Of a DNA stretch of 64,000 nt, positions 1 through 11,489 are shown in pieces. Each line of letters begins with the position of its first letter. Positions within the stretch are counted from its first letter, which is position 1. The DNA is from Chenopodium formosanum. Taxonomy: Eukaryota; Streptophyta; Magnoliopsida; Caryophyllales; Amaranthaceae. The position numbers and the translations under genes are program-made. The notes below the pieces were generated by a model. That model was not told the DNA's origin. It worked only from the letters and a program-made list of their open reading frames with translations, and did not search any database. The DNA lies in the NCBI GenBank assembly GCA_024500155.1, contig CM044867.1, positions 12,475,632-12,539,631 on the forward strand. Direction: 5' to 3'.

Positions 1-3000
1 GGCGATGGCGGAATCTAGTGACAATCCTTAAGGAGGATTGCCTATTAACTTAAAAGGTCAATATTCATTGTATTGTCCTTTACATGTTATAATAACAGTG
101 TGTATTTTGTTGATGTTCTTGTCATTGTCGAAGGCAATAATGTCAAAAACATATAGTTTTATTAAGAATCGGTAAAGGACATAACAGCTTCTAGAATTTT
201 TTGTTTCCACGAATGATATGATAGGTTAGAAATAATGCATTTGTGTGAAAAACGAATTAATATGAAACCAAGAGTCTAGGAAGCTCAAATCTTAACCTCC
301 CTCCCTAAGATAAAAAAAAATCTACCTCCCATGCTTTTATGTTTAATTTGAATGTAGATAAACAACATATATTTGAGGGTTATTTTAGATATTAATTTAA
401 TTTATTTGGTTCATTTGGGGAATTTGAACCAGATTCCTTTACAATTCTTATCCTGCTGAAATTATCTTGTGTTGTATATCTCTTACGAGTTATGAGAGGG
501 ATATTGTTGTAGTTACTAATGTGTATAGGATGTGCGGAGTGGATAGGCATCTAGATACACTAGGCAGTAAGGTGTAGTTAGCTCTCTTTACTTTGAAGTA
601 TGTAGAAATTCCTGCTTCAATTTTAGTGAGTCTTTTTATAAGTTGGTTTTTTAGATATATTGAGTTTATTTAAATTGAGATAAAGTTTATAGTTTTGTAG
701 AGTGGGATTAGAAAGTTAGCCAATTCAAATGATTAGATGAATATAGAAATAGGTAGATTCTTGTTGATAGCCATGGTTTTGCTTTAGTTTGAAGAGATGG
801 TTAATTAATAAGGCATTTTTTATGTAGAAAATGTAGCAAATACTTTTTTCAAGTAAGAGGGCATTTATTGCCGGTGTAGCTGATGATAATGGATATGGTT
901 GGGCAATTGCAAAATCTCTGGCTGCTGCTGGTGCTGAGATTCTTGTTGGAACTTGGGTCCATGTAAGTGGTTCCTCATTACTGTCTTCTACCTGTACATG
1001 CTCCACTGTATTGATGATATATGATTAATGTCTATTCATATAAATCTCTTACTCAGTTCTTTTTGTGGTGTTCTTACAGGCACTGAATATATTTGAAACT
1101 AGTCTAAGGCGTGGAAAATTTGATGAATCACGGGTGTAAGAGTGTCTGTTTGCTTCACAGTTTCCGAGAATTACAATTGCAATGGCCTTAGTGTTCCTTT
1201 GGTGTTTCAGGTTGCCTGATGGTTCTTTGATGGAGATCGCCAAAGTATATCCTCTAGATGCAGTTTTTGACAGTCCTAAAGATGTACCTGAAGATGTAAT
1301 GATGGACTATCAGTGATTGTTGCCTTGTTTATAGTGGATTTGTTGTCTGGTTCACTCTCCATCCAACATAATAGGCCACCTTTTTTATTTTAGAAGAAAA
1401 ATAAAAAATCTAAATTTACCTCTTTCAATTTGAGGACATTTTAACAAAGAACAATTGCTTTGCTATGGTGGAAAACGGAGATGTTATGTTTTAGATAATG
1501 AAGGATAGTTGTGGAATTTTAACTCAATAAGTGTAAGACCCCCATACTAATGTTGTAAATAGTCTAGGAATGCTGGCAGTTTGAGTTAACAATCCAGAGG
1601 CCATGTCTAATTCTCTTAATGATTGTCTCACTACAGGTCAAAGCAAACAAGTGTTATGCAGGATCTAGCAATTGGACTGTGAAGGTATCCAAATTGCTCT
1701 TGTTGCTGATTCCATGTATTAATGGGTGACAACCATTGTATTTGTAATACCCCGGATTTTCATACGTATTTTCCTAATTATTAATTAGGAATTATTTTTA
1801 TAAAAAGGGTATTTTAGTAAATTTATAATTTGGAGCCAATATTTGATTTTTGGCGCCAAAAGTATTTTGAAAACTAATCATTATTTTGGATCAGATTTAT
1901 TATCCATTTATCCTATTATAAAAACCGGATTATTTATATATTTCGGATATTTTAATTAAGGCAAAAGCTATATTTTATTAATATTTTAATAATTCCGAAA
2001 ATCCCATTTATTTAGCTAATAATTTCAGATTTTCTTATGTGTAAAATCTGATTTTATAAGTGATGGGCGTTGGAACGGTCGCTCATTCCACACTCAATCA
2101 AACACATTTATTAACAAACACCTTACAAACCAAGCATAATGACAAGTAAGAGTTCGGTCCACAAGGAACGGGATATGGTTGCTAAAGATCTTAACACTTA
2201 AGCTAATTCGAAGTCAATGGTGAATTGGGGTTTCGTCAAGTAGACAAACAAACTATGGTTCTAAATCAATGGATTAAAGACACTAGGGAATGGGATCCAC
2301 TCAACGAAGGCAATTAGGCAAACGGGAGTAAAATAGACAAGTTATAGCAAGGACTATATGTAAAATCAACCTCATGCAATAAGAAAACAACTCACACTAC
2401 TAAACTTAGATTCCTCATTAGTCTAGCAATAGATGATACATAATCAAATTACAATAAGTAATGACATACTCAATTTACACTTCCATGTCAAATTAGGCAC
2501 ATCATGCTATCAAGCTCCTAAGTCAAGGGTAGCTAATCCTATCATGAAGAACTAACAAGCAATCTCATATAATCAATTTAATTGCAATACAAACATCAAT
2601 GTTTCTCCCATATTTGCATAACTAACCCAAAAGGTTGAGCTTCACCCAACCCCTAGCAAGAAGACTACTCACAACTCATATTTATAAACATGCAATTAAC
2701 AATTAGGGTTCTAACTACTTCAATAATTGGGAGAAAGTGGTTAACGATTGAAATAACTATCATCCAATAACAAATTACCAAGAACTTAAGAAGATTTAAA
2801 TGACATGCAAAAGCAATTGAAATCAGAAATTAAGTAGAAAAAGGTTGGAGAAATTACTAATTGAAGCTTGAAATTGAATAACAATGGAGGAACTTGTCTT
2901 CTACAATGATTGAGATTGAGAATTCCAAACTAATAATTGAAATCTAACTAATGATTTGAGAGAATTTATGTTTCTACAACTACAAACTAAGAGGAAGCTC

Positions 3001-3040
3001 TGAAAACTTGGATCTTTTTTTTACAATAGAGTCTAAGGGG

Positions 3041-3050
3041 GTATTTATAT
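3041..3050 (-). promoter_or_regulatory. TATA box of the nested solo LTR
   Basis: GTATTTATAT on the plus strand reads ATATAAATAC on the minus strand, a good plant TATA box. It lies downstream (minus sense) of the palindrome array. Confidence 0.55.
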
Positions 3051-3104
3051 GACCCTCAAATAAAAAGGACGGAGAAAACAAGAGTCGGGATTTTCTGCAG
3101 GTGC

Positions 3105-3360
3105 GCACGGACGTGCCAGGGGTGGCACGGACGTGCAGCCAAGGTGGCACGGACGTGCCACCCAAAGCACAAACGTGCAGATTTGGGCAGTAGCTCAGAT
3201 TTGGCCAGGCTAACTGCACGGCCGTGCAGTTTATGGCACGGACGTGCTGGCTGAGATGCACGGACGTGCTGAATCCTTGCACGTCCGTGCCAAATCGGGC
3301 AGTAGCAAGGTTTGACTGAGACTGTCCTGCACGGCCGTGCAGGACATGGCACGTCCGTGC
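3105..3360. repeat. Array of ten GCACGGMCGTGC palindromes, 20-22 bp phased
   Basis: Ten 12-bp near-palindromes start at 3105, 3125, 3147, 3167, 3216, 3236, 3258, 3279, 3329 and 3349. Steps are 20-22 bp within groups and 49-50 bp between groups, giving a higher-order repeat of about 112 bp. Central bases vary (GGAC, GGCC, GTCC, AAAC) while the GCAC/GTGC arms are kept. In the minus direction the array sits about 55 bp upstream of the LTR TATA box. Confidence 0.85.
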
Positions 3361-6300
3361 AGGGTCTTCTAGGCCCTTTTCTTCACATTCTCTTCAGTTT
3401 TGCTCCTTTGTTACGGCTTCTAAACTTGGTTTGTTATCCATATGCTTCAAATCATCGGTTTTTGGTCCTGAAAACTCAACAAAAACACTAAAAACCCGTG
3501 AAGCAAGGGATACACACAAATTGAATGAAAATAGGATAGAAAGTGAACCAAAATGCTAACATTTCAAGTAAACAAGGTTCAAAAATCACCCTAAAATCGT
3601 ATCAAATAACAAGTTATCAATAAGTTAAATTATTTGGTGAATATTTGGTATTTTATTATTCAAGTATTTATTACAATGTATATTATTTACACAATTATTT
3701 TTAATTCCTTAAAACTAGCAAAATATATTCCTAAATACTAAATAGGAAGGCTGAAAATATGAGCTTAGGAAAGCTCAATAATTTCGGCCATCCCATAAAG
3801 ATTTTGGGAAAATATTTTGGTAATTTGTATTTTTAATTATCTCCCTAAAATCTCCAATTTTCCATAATTCTAATTCTCCATCATTTTGATATCTAATTAT
3901 TATATTTTGTTGCCATTCATTCTTCTTAATTATTCCCCAACCAATTCCAATTTCCTTAATATTTTTCATGACATACATACCTTCCATATTCAATTATACA
4001 CAATCCCTTCAAATATCAAAACTTTCCTTAAATCTTTGCTTACTTCTCCAAGTAATCTCTTAAACCCTAATTACCATAATTCTTCTTACATTTTCCTACC
4101 ATAATTCATGCTCATACTAGCCTATAAATACCCTTTCATACCTCTCACATTCTTCACACAAATTCTCTTCTTTTCTTCTCCTCAATTTTACACAAATCAT
4201 CCCGTCCATCTTTGAAGCCAATTTTCGGGCACTTCTGGTCAGTTTTTGGGGTAGTGACATTTCATAGAAAGTTGTTCCTCTCGAAAAAACCTTGAGGTTA
4301 GGCTCAAGAATCACTCAATTCGGAGCTATATTGAAGGAGTTATAGCCTCTGAAAGTTCTGCCTATTATTTCCTGCGCAAATCCAATTCTTTTCTTCTCCT
4401 TTTCTTTTATTCAATTATTATTATTATTATTATTATGGGAGATTAATATGAAATTATTATGAGTAGTTTTAATTATATAAAATCATGTTTTAATAATATT
4501 CATGTTGAATTAATTTAAGAGGTTCATGTACATATAGTTGGGAGGGTTTAATTTATAAATATATGTGATTATTTGTTAACCTTATATTGATTAAGGTTAT
4601 ATTTATTTGTAGGGTGTTTTTGATCAAGCTACTTGAGAGTTCTTTTGAAGTGTTGTTGGCTAAGTGGAGATCAAGGTACGTTAGGTGGCTAGATTATACC
4701 TTGAAAGTGATCGATTTGAATAACATGTTTGAATGATTTTATGATGAATTGAATTAAATTGAATTGAATTATGGTTTATGAATTAAAAGTATGTTTAAAG
4801 GATTGATTTTAATAACTAAATTGGATTATTGATTTTTATAACATGTTTTGATTAATTAATTTATTATTCATGTTTAAAAAGGATTGATTTTAAAAGCATG
4901 TTGAATTTGTTAAAAAGAAGTTTGGATTATTATTAAAGGTTGGATTATTGGATTTAAAAGAGGATTTATAGAATCGTGGATTTATTATTATTTATGCTTT
5001 ATAAGCATGTTAGTAATCCCACTATGCGGATTTGGTTTATTGATAAGACTATGGACTTTGTATGACCTAGTCTTTCCTCAAGAATAGCCTTGTAATATAA
5101 GGAGACTAGCTTGGGGGGTGTGCACACTTGGGAGATGAATTGGTTTTAATATAAGGAATTGGTTTTAAATAATTGGAATTATTGATTATTGATATTGGTA
5201 TTATTGAGAATTGGTTTTAAACCATGAGTTTGGAATTATTGGATTATTTATTGGAAATTGGTTTTAAAGCATGTTTGCGAATAAATTGAGTTTAATTATC
5301 TTCTTATCGTACTTAGCATGTTTTGCTAATCCGTATTTCCTATTTGTTTTGGTTTGCCCTGTTTACCGTAATGGTAAGCAGTGTTGCTTATTTTCAGGTT
5401 GGAGTCAATAAATGATGCATTGGAGTCCCGGGATTGGTTTTCACTAAATTAGGAATTTGGTCTTGTATCTATTTTAAGTACATAACTTTGGTTACTATTT
5501 ATGGTTATTATTAATAAAGAAGAGTATTGAAGTTTCCGCTGCAAAGTATTGTTATTTTTAGTAAGTTGAGTAGCCTTGCGTAATCACGCGGCGGTAACAC
5601 GCCCAAGTCTATCTCTACGGTATAATTATACGTATTTATACTAGTATTTCCGTAGAGGGAGATTTGGGGGTGTTACAGTATTCATTGCCATGATTTTGAA
5701 TGTGAGAAAGCGTGACGTATTGAGTCTTTTTTTATTGCTTGTAGGAAGTTGTTGAAATAGTGAAGCAGGATTTTGGTAGCATTGACATCCTTGTGCATTC
5801 ACTTGCCAATGGACCTAAGGTCATCAATTATTGAATTTTTATGTTTGATGCAAAGTATTATTGTTGCCTACTTTTTTCCAACTAATCTGCGAAAAACTTA
5901 TTTATAGGTCACTAAACCTCTTTTAGAAACATCAAGAAATGGATACCTGGCAGCAATTTCTGCTTCAAGTTACTCTTATGTTTCGCTGCTCAAGCATTTC
6001 CTTCCTATAATGAACCCAGGTATAATTGTCTTTTTTAGGTTTTTTATTTAATTCACTTATCTTTTGAGTTGCATTTTTTTGTAAATTTTTTTTTCCTGGT
6101 TGTAAGAATTTCTTTAAGGTATAAGGTAATCTAGATTTTTATTGTATATTCTTCTGTTTGCAGGTGGTTCTTCTCTATCACTCACATACATTGCTTCTGC
6201 GAGGATTATTCCCGAGTAAGCTCCCTTCTAAGTGTTTGAACTTTTCCAAGTTATGAATATGATATATTTTATCTTAGAACCTCTTCTTATTTCTTGCACA

Positions 6301-6655
6301 GTTATGGTGGAGGCATGAGTTCAGCAAAAGTTGCATTAGAGAGTGACACAAAGGTTAGCATGTTTGTATATATGTTTGTTCTCTAGAGGTACAAGGGTAG
6401 CCCAAGCAACTTCTTTGATGTAATTACTAGCCTATTTCACCCTGCCATTACTTAACGTCCATTGATTGCCTCAGGTAATGGCATTTGAAGCCGGGAGGAA
6501 ACGCAGGATTAGAGTGAACATAATTTCAGCTGGTAAGCTTCCCTATATTTCCTGTTTACTATGTACCAGTTTTTCTATGTGTCACTCAACTGTTAAATCT
6601 CACATTTTAATTGCTTTCTCCCTTCCATTGCCTTTCCACTTCTATTTCTCTCTTA

Positions 6656-6999
6656 GGGTCCGTTTGGTTTGATGTAAATCATTTTCAAAGAAAAACTAGT
6701 TTTCAAAAACATCTTTTCAAGGAAAACCACAACGTGAAATTAGTTTTCCTTTGTTTGCTCCCGTTTAAGAAAAGTTATAGAGAAATTTATAATGGGAGTG
6801 GAAAATGGAAATGTGAGGATAGATGAGAGGAAAGTAAAAAGGAGGTAAGGAGGAGGGAGGAAAATGTGGCTTCCCTTGTCTTGGAAAGGAATTTTTTTCC
6901 ATCTTTGGGAAAATTATTTTCCACCCCTTCACAATGCAAACAATAGATAATGGGAAAAAAAATAATAAAAAATAATCATTTTACATCAAACCAAACGAG
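6656..6999. mobile_element. MITE in a MOD1 intron
   Basis: The ends are inverted: GTCCGTTTGGTTTGATGTAAA on the left (from about 6658) and TTTACATCAAACCAAACGAG on the right, 344 bp apart. It has no coding capacity. TTA precedes the left end and TAA follows the right end, which would suit a Tourist/Harbinger 3-bp target site but is not an exact duplication. It lies between exons ending 6532 and starting 7193. Confidence 0.65.
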
Positions 7000-7528
7000 T
7001 AACTCTTCATGTTACTAGAAACTTGAAAAGGAAAATGAATTTGCAATCTGATTTCTACTCAAATTTACTTGTACATTAGAGTTTGGAAAAAAAAAAAATC
7101 TGTTAAAAATGTTTCCCTTTGAAGAGTTTGAATCAACATTTTACGAGGTAAAAGCTTCAATGCCTTACAAATCTTCTAACGTCTTTTCTCAGGTCCACTT
7201 CGGAGTCGTGCTGCAAAGGCTATTGGTTTTATTGATATGATGATTGACTATTCCATAGCAAATGCTCCATTGCAAAAAGAATTGTCTGCAGGTAATATAT
7301 ATTACAGATTTCCTGGAAGTGTTAATCTCATCGATTCATACAATCTTATATTGAAAAGCTTGAGATATAATGTATGTAGAGGAAGTTGGAAACACTGCTG
7401 CTTTCTTGGCGTCACCTTTGGCATCTGCTATTACGGGTGCTGTTGTCTATGTAGACAATGGTCTAAATGCAATGGGGGTGGGTGTAGATAGTCCCATTTT
7501 TGAAAATCTTAACATTTCGAAAGACTAG

Positions 7529-8419
7529 CATTAAAATGGTGGTTAGCTACCACCTACATTTTGTGTTGTGATAATCGAAATCTTCATTCATTAGTTTGAG
7601 TTAAGTATTGATAATCGGGGTTGGATTGCCTATTGTATTGCATTTCACATTCTTGTAATTGTCATCTAAATATGAATTCTAGTTGCCACCGAGGTACTTT
7701 CTATAATGTGCTCTCTAAAAAAGCTTTATTTTATTTTGAAAATTTCATCACATGCCATGCATATATTAATATCCTCCTTTTCATTCAAAAAAAAAAAATA
7801 ATAATAATAAAAAAAATAAAATATCCTCCTTTAGATCTCAAGTTCATGCACTATACAATCGATTATACCTTTGCTCCAATTCTACCTAGCATGGCTAGCA
7901 AGGTACAATCGGTTGTAAAGTTTATTCATTTTGCTTAAATAAAGGCATGCAACTGTACTTGTGTAAATTCAGTGATGTTATTGTAAATCAATTGAGGGAA
8001 CTGTATATTCTATTATAATCCTCTATTGCCTCTTTTCTCCAATAATTAATGTTGTTCATTTTTTTTTGGAAGCAAATTAATGTTGTTCATTTTTTTTTTG
8101 GAAGCAAATTAATGTTGTTCATTATTATTTTTCTCAATGTCGACTCCTCCATTGCCCCTAATTTTTTATTTACTACTAAATAATTGAATTTAATATTCTT
8201 CAAATTAATCGATTTTAAAGTCTTAAAATTTTCTTGATTTCTTATTAATCATTTATATTCTTCAATTAACTTTATATTTAGAAAAACAAATAAATCGATT
8301 TTTCGAACTTGGTCAATTAAATATATCTATTGAAGTTATTTTGATGTTATTTTTCAATATTTCTAATTATATACATTTACCGGTAACGAAGGATGAAAAT
8401 ATGGTATCCAAAACTAACT
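7529..8419. other. Downstream flank of MOD1, no gene seen
   Basis: AT-rich sequence holding the presumed MOD1 3'UTR (the first few hundred bases) and a 36-37-bp tandem repeat at about 8042-8125, with unit AATTAATGTTGTTCAT, a T tract and GGAAGCA, in about 2.5 copies. I see no other gene or element. Confidence 0.5.
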
Positions 8420-8427
8420 ATATATCC

Positions 8428-9219
8428 TAGGGGTAAGCATAACAGGGTACCTTGCAAAATTTCCTAGAACCGATACCTATTGCACTAGGTTCAAAACCTA
8501 AACCGAAAAGTCAGAACCACAACTAGAACCTGTAAGTTCCAATTCCGATTCAGTCTTTTAGTATACTTAATGCTCCCTCCGTTTTTGAATACTTGCTCCA
8601 CTTTCCTTTTTCGTCCGTTTTTAAATACTTGCTCTATTTCCTTATTTGGAAAGTTTTTACAATATTTAACTCATTTCTCTCACATAGTAAATCCAATAAA
8701 TATCATATTTTATTGATTTCATATTCTCTCTCCTCCACTACTTTTGATTTTTATAATTTTTTATTCTTCCACCAACCCCACTACCTCCATATTTTATTAC
8801 TTTCTTCAATTTCTCCTAAAACTCCCGCATGGAGAAATGAAGCAAGTATTTAAAAACGGATTGAGTAATTTTTTTGCAAGTATACTAAAAAAAAACCTAG
8901 ATGGTAAAAAAGGTAAGCTATTACAACTTGCAAACACAACAAACCTAAAGTATTTGTTTAGCAAACTTAATACATAAAATATGTTTATAGTTGTTATTTA
9001 TTTTTAAAATTTGAGCTTAAATTGGTATAATTTGAGCTTAAGTGATTTATTTTTATAAGTACAGGGTACCCTGCAGGTTCTGGTTGCAAATTACAAAGAA
9101 CCTAAAACGGAACTTGTAGCAACAGGTTCTCAATTTTACTACCAAGCACCGGAATCTTTTGTCGAAATCTGCGGTTCCAATTTTGCTACAGGGTGCCCCA
9201 ATTTTTTTACTCAATCCTA
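8428..9219. mobile_element. hAT-like non-autonomous transposon with exact 8-bp TSD
   Basis: The 8-bp direct repeat ATATATCC lies at 8420-8427 and 9220-9227. Between them the element begins TAGGGGTAAG and ends CTCAATCCTA, so the termini are inverted TAGG/CCTA. Subterminal segments are also inverted copies of each other (ACAGGGTACC near 8444, GGTACCCTG near 9065, GGGTGCCCC near 9191). There is no transposase ORF. The 8-bp TSD and short TIR suit the hAT superfamily. A Stowaway-type MITE sits inside it. Confidence 0.7.
8573..8865. mobile_element. Stowaway-type MITE nested in the hAT-like element
   Basis: The left end is CTCCCTCCGTTTTTGAATACTTGC and the right end is GCAAGTATTTAAAAACGGATTGAG, inverted copies about 290 bp apart. 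CTCCCTCCGTT is the Stowaway (Tc1/mariner) consensus end. TA follows the right end; the left TA is altered. There is no coding. Confidence 0.7.
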
Positions 9220-9227
9220 ATATATCC

Positions 9228-9893
9228 TATGCATAAATGACACTTTTCTTTTACTTTATCATTAAAGTTATGGGTCGTAAACACATAGGAATATTTGGCA
9301 ATAAGTGACAATAATTATATGTAGCCCATTGTGATTTGATTTAAAAACTCAATGATTTGATTTAAAAACTCAATGATTTGATTTAAAAACTCAATTATTT
9401 GAATTAAACCCTCAAATGTATGAATTAAACCTTACAACACTTTAATCTAACTTATTGACGTTTAGTGGGAAAGTAATGTTGAATGTTAGTTCGTATTGCA
9501 ATTGCTTGTTGATTAATCATGCTATTCAAATCTAAAGTAATCGTTGCATGAGTCAAATATAATTTTACCAAAATCAACTTTTACAATACCAAGATTGTTG
9601 ATTAGGGAAACAAGTTGAAGAAACATGGGCGTATTTAATAGTAAATGGAAATGATTGTTTGTATTCCTGAAAAATTTGTTTCTAACCCTCCCATGGTTGT
9701 AAACACTTACGTTATTTTTTTGCTAATTCCGAGCTCAATTCGGACCCTTAAGGGCTAAAATAGCCCTTAAAACCTTAGCCGAAGATTTTTTTTGACATGT
9801 AAACCGATGAAAAAGTTGAATCATGTTGCAATTTACAATTTATACGAACTTTTGGGCTGTAATTTGCAATTTTTTTTAAATGGCTGAATTTGC
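9228..9893. other. Intergenic spacer with a 22-bp tandem repeat
   Basis: At about 9335-9420 the unit GATTTGATTTAAAAACTCAAT is repeated three times, followed by diverged copies. The rest is AT-rich without a recognisable gene or element. Confidence 0.5.
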
Positions 9894-9907
9894 AAAGTAC
9901 GAACTTT

Positions 9908-10977
9908 TTTTTTTTTTTTTTTTTGATGCAAACGAGGGGCTAGGCCCCGGGAAAGAAAACAAACTAAAAAACAAACTAAGCAATAATTAAACGTGGCAAA
10001 GCCACCCCAACGATGTCATCATGCAGAATACGGCCTAACTCAGTAGGCGGGAATTGAATCAACTCTGTACTGTTGTTCTGGACGACACCCTGGTTGGCTA
10101 GCCAATCCGCTGCCCTATTAGCTTCACGATAAATATGCCTCACTTGCACCTGCCAGTTGGAATCCTCAATAAGATGCTTGCATCTTCTTATTATGTGTAT
10201 CCCTTGGCCTTGGTGACTATCCTCATTATTCAACGCATCAACTACTACCTGACTATCCAATTGAACTTGGATTCTGACTGCCCTCATACGCTTAGCTAGC
10301 TCCAAACCATGCTCGATTGCTTTCAGTTCAGCCATGAAAGCATTACAATCTCCTAATTTCATCGAGAAAGCAAACAACATTTTCCCAGTCGAATCACGAA
10401 TTAGCCCACCCCCACCTGTTGGTCCTGGTGCTCCTCTGGCAGCTCCATCTGTATTTAAAGCTAGCCAACCCACAGGTGGTGCTAACCATTTAATATAAGC
10501 TTCTGTACGTGCATTATTCTCCCTCGCATTGCTATGCATATCATCCCCAAGAATGCGCCATACCTCTTCAAATCTAGCAATCAAAAATTGATTAATAGCA
10601 ATTGGAGTCTCCTGGGTTCGATTAAACACCACATTGTTTCGCCACTTCCATATCCACCATATAGTAATGGTGAAATACGTTGGCCAGATTTCAGGGGATA
10701 AATCACTACGGCTCTGGCTCTGAATTTTAATATTCCTTGCTATCCATTGCTGTAAATTCCCATTGAAGAAGCTCGGGGCAGCAGCAAGACCAGCAACCTG
10801 TCTCCACACTTCACGAGCAGCACTGCAATCACGCAAGGCATGAAGTGTGGTCTCCTCATAATTATGGCAATCCAAGCACCAGGGACTATTAGTTAAATTG
10901 CGTTTAACTCGATTAGCTTGTGTCATTATTCTATCATGCATTGCTAACCAAAGAAACACTTTTGCTCGTTGCTAACC
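9908..10977 (-). mobile_element. 5'-truncated L1-type LINE with 14-bp TSD and poly(A)
   Basis: An exact 14-bp direct repeat AAAGTACGAACTTT flanks the element (9894-9907 and 10978-10991). On the minus strand it ends in a poly(A) run (plus-strand T tract from about 9905 to 9924). Only the last 1.07 kb of a LINE is present, the usual result of incomplete target-primed reverse transcription. The 13-bp sequence TTGCTAACCAAAG occurs at both 10941 and 10969, so the 5' junction contains copied filler. The unbroken ORF and exact TSD point to a recent insertion. Confidence 0.9.
9976..10977 (-). CDS. LINE ORF2 C-terminus: zf-RVT and RNase H domains
   Basis: The frame is open from the truncated 5' edge to a stop at 9976 (about 330 codons, no breaks). 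The first part (FLWLAMHDR, then WCLDCHNYEETTLHALRDC) is the zinc-binding domain that follows reverse transcriptase in plant LINEs. The second part is a plant-LINE RNase H (RVT_3): NTDGAARG (first Asp), AELKAIEHGLELA (Glu), VQLDSQVVVDAL (Asp), and HIYREANRAADWLANQG at the end. Reverse transcriptase and endonuclease are missing, so the copy cannot move by itself. The methionine nearest the 5' edge is internal to the original protein, not a true start. Confidence 0.9.
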
Positions 10978-11156
10978 AAAGTACGAACTTTAAATGGCTG
11001 CAATTTGCAAATTTTTCAAAAATTTTAACTTTCCAAGGGAAATTAAACTTGAACGCTGGGCCAATAGAGATTGTGGGTGGAAGGTCATCATGGAAAGAAG
11101 AGGGTGTAACTACTATCGGATAGTGGTAGTACTCACAACTTTATAAACACTATATA

Positions 11157-11161
11157 TATAC

Positions 11162-11231
<70 letters not shown>

Positions 11232-11309
11232 TATATATATATATTTATATTTATATATATATATATATGTATATTTATATTTATATATATATATATGTAT
11301 ATTTATATT

Positions 11310-11340
<31 letters not shown>

Positions 11341-11362
11341 TTATATATATTTATATATATAC

Positions 11363-11414
<52 letters not shown>

Positions 11415-11423
11415 GAATTTGGT
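11157..11423. repeat. AT microsatellite with TTTATA variants
   Basis: A pure and interrupted (AT)n tract of about 265 bp with repeated ATATATTTATAT and ATATGTATATTTATAT blocks. Confidence 0.95.
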
Positions 11424-11489
11424 ATTTATTTGGGTATGCCGTTTGACTTTGGATGTAAGAAGGAAGATATTTTTAGCTGTGAGCTGCTA

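Larger units (their letters stand above)
2061..3619 (-). mobile_element. Nested solo LTR with phased GC-rich palindromes
   Basis: It begins TGATGGGCGTTGG and ends AAGTTATCA, bounded by the 5-bp target duplication ATAAG (2056-2060 and 3620-3624). The element is 1559 bp with TG/CA ends and no internal coding, so it is a solo LTR inserted into the older solo LTR around it. Its transcription direction is inferred as minus from a TATA box at 3041-3050 (ATATAAATAC on the minus strand) with the palindrome array (3105-3360) upstream of it. I cannot place the family with confidence; an Athila/Tat-type origin is a guess. Confidence 0.85.
1743..5677 (+). mobile_element. Solo LTR (chromovirus-type LTR) in a MOD1 intron, carrying a nested LTR
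   Basis: The element runs from TGTAATACCCC to GGGGGTGTTACA and is flanked by the 5-bp target duplication GTATT (1738-1742 and 5678-5682). Without the nested insert it is about 2.37 kb. No gag-pol sequence, primer-binding site or polypurine tract is seen inside, so it is a solo LTR left by LTR-LTR recombination. A plus-strand TATA box (CCTATAAATACC) lies near 4122. The block around 5020-5120 (CACTATGCGGA, then GGACTTTGTATGACCTAGTC, then GGGGGGTGTGCACACTT) is shared with the LTR at 34279-37149, so both belong to one family. It enlarges one MOD1 intron to about 4 kb without touching the splice sites. Confidence 0.9.
1..7528 (+). pseudogene. MOD1: Enoyl-ACP reductase (plastid FAS II) locus, 5' end off window, probably inactive
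   Basis: The family reduces trans-2-enoyl-ACP with NADH in the plastid, the last step of each fatty-acid elongation cycle. Exons I can place by splice sites and protein similarity: ..56, 854-962, 1080-1135, 1211-1295, 1637-1684, 5745-5819, 5908-6019, 6164-6215, 6302-6353, 6475-6532, 7193-7291 and 7380-7528 (stop TAG). Family motifs are clear: [19 protein letters not shown] (cofactor-binding start), SIDILVHSLANGP, and the active-site block LTYIASARIIPDYGGGMSSAK, which keeps Tyr and the Tyr-x6-Lys pair. From 854 onward all junctions keep frame. Upstream there are two lesions: TAA at 29-31 inside the exon reading GLPINLK, and an acceptor at 852-853 that puts the next exon out of frame. Other oddities are His where the family usually has Pro after GTWV, and Asp before the active-site Tyr. 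The transit-peptide exon is outside the window. Identity is near certain; inactivity is likely. Confidence 0.85.

Noticed and set aside
2980..3352. Two overlapping minus-strand frames with repeated HVRA or HGRA words
   Set aside because: The repetition is the palindrome array read in two frames; there is no start context, codon bias or family match.
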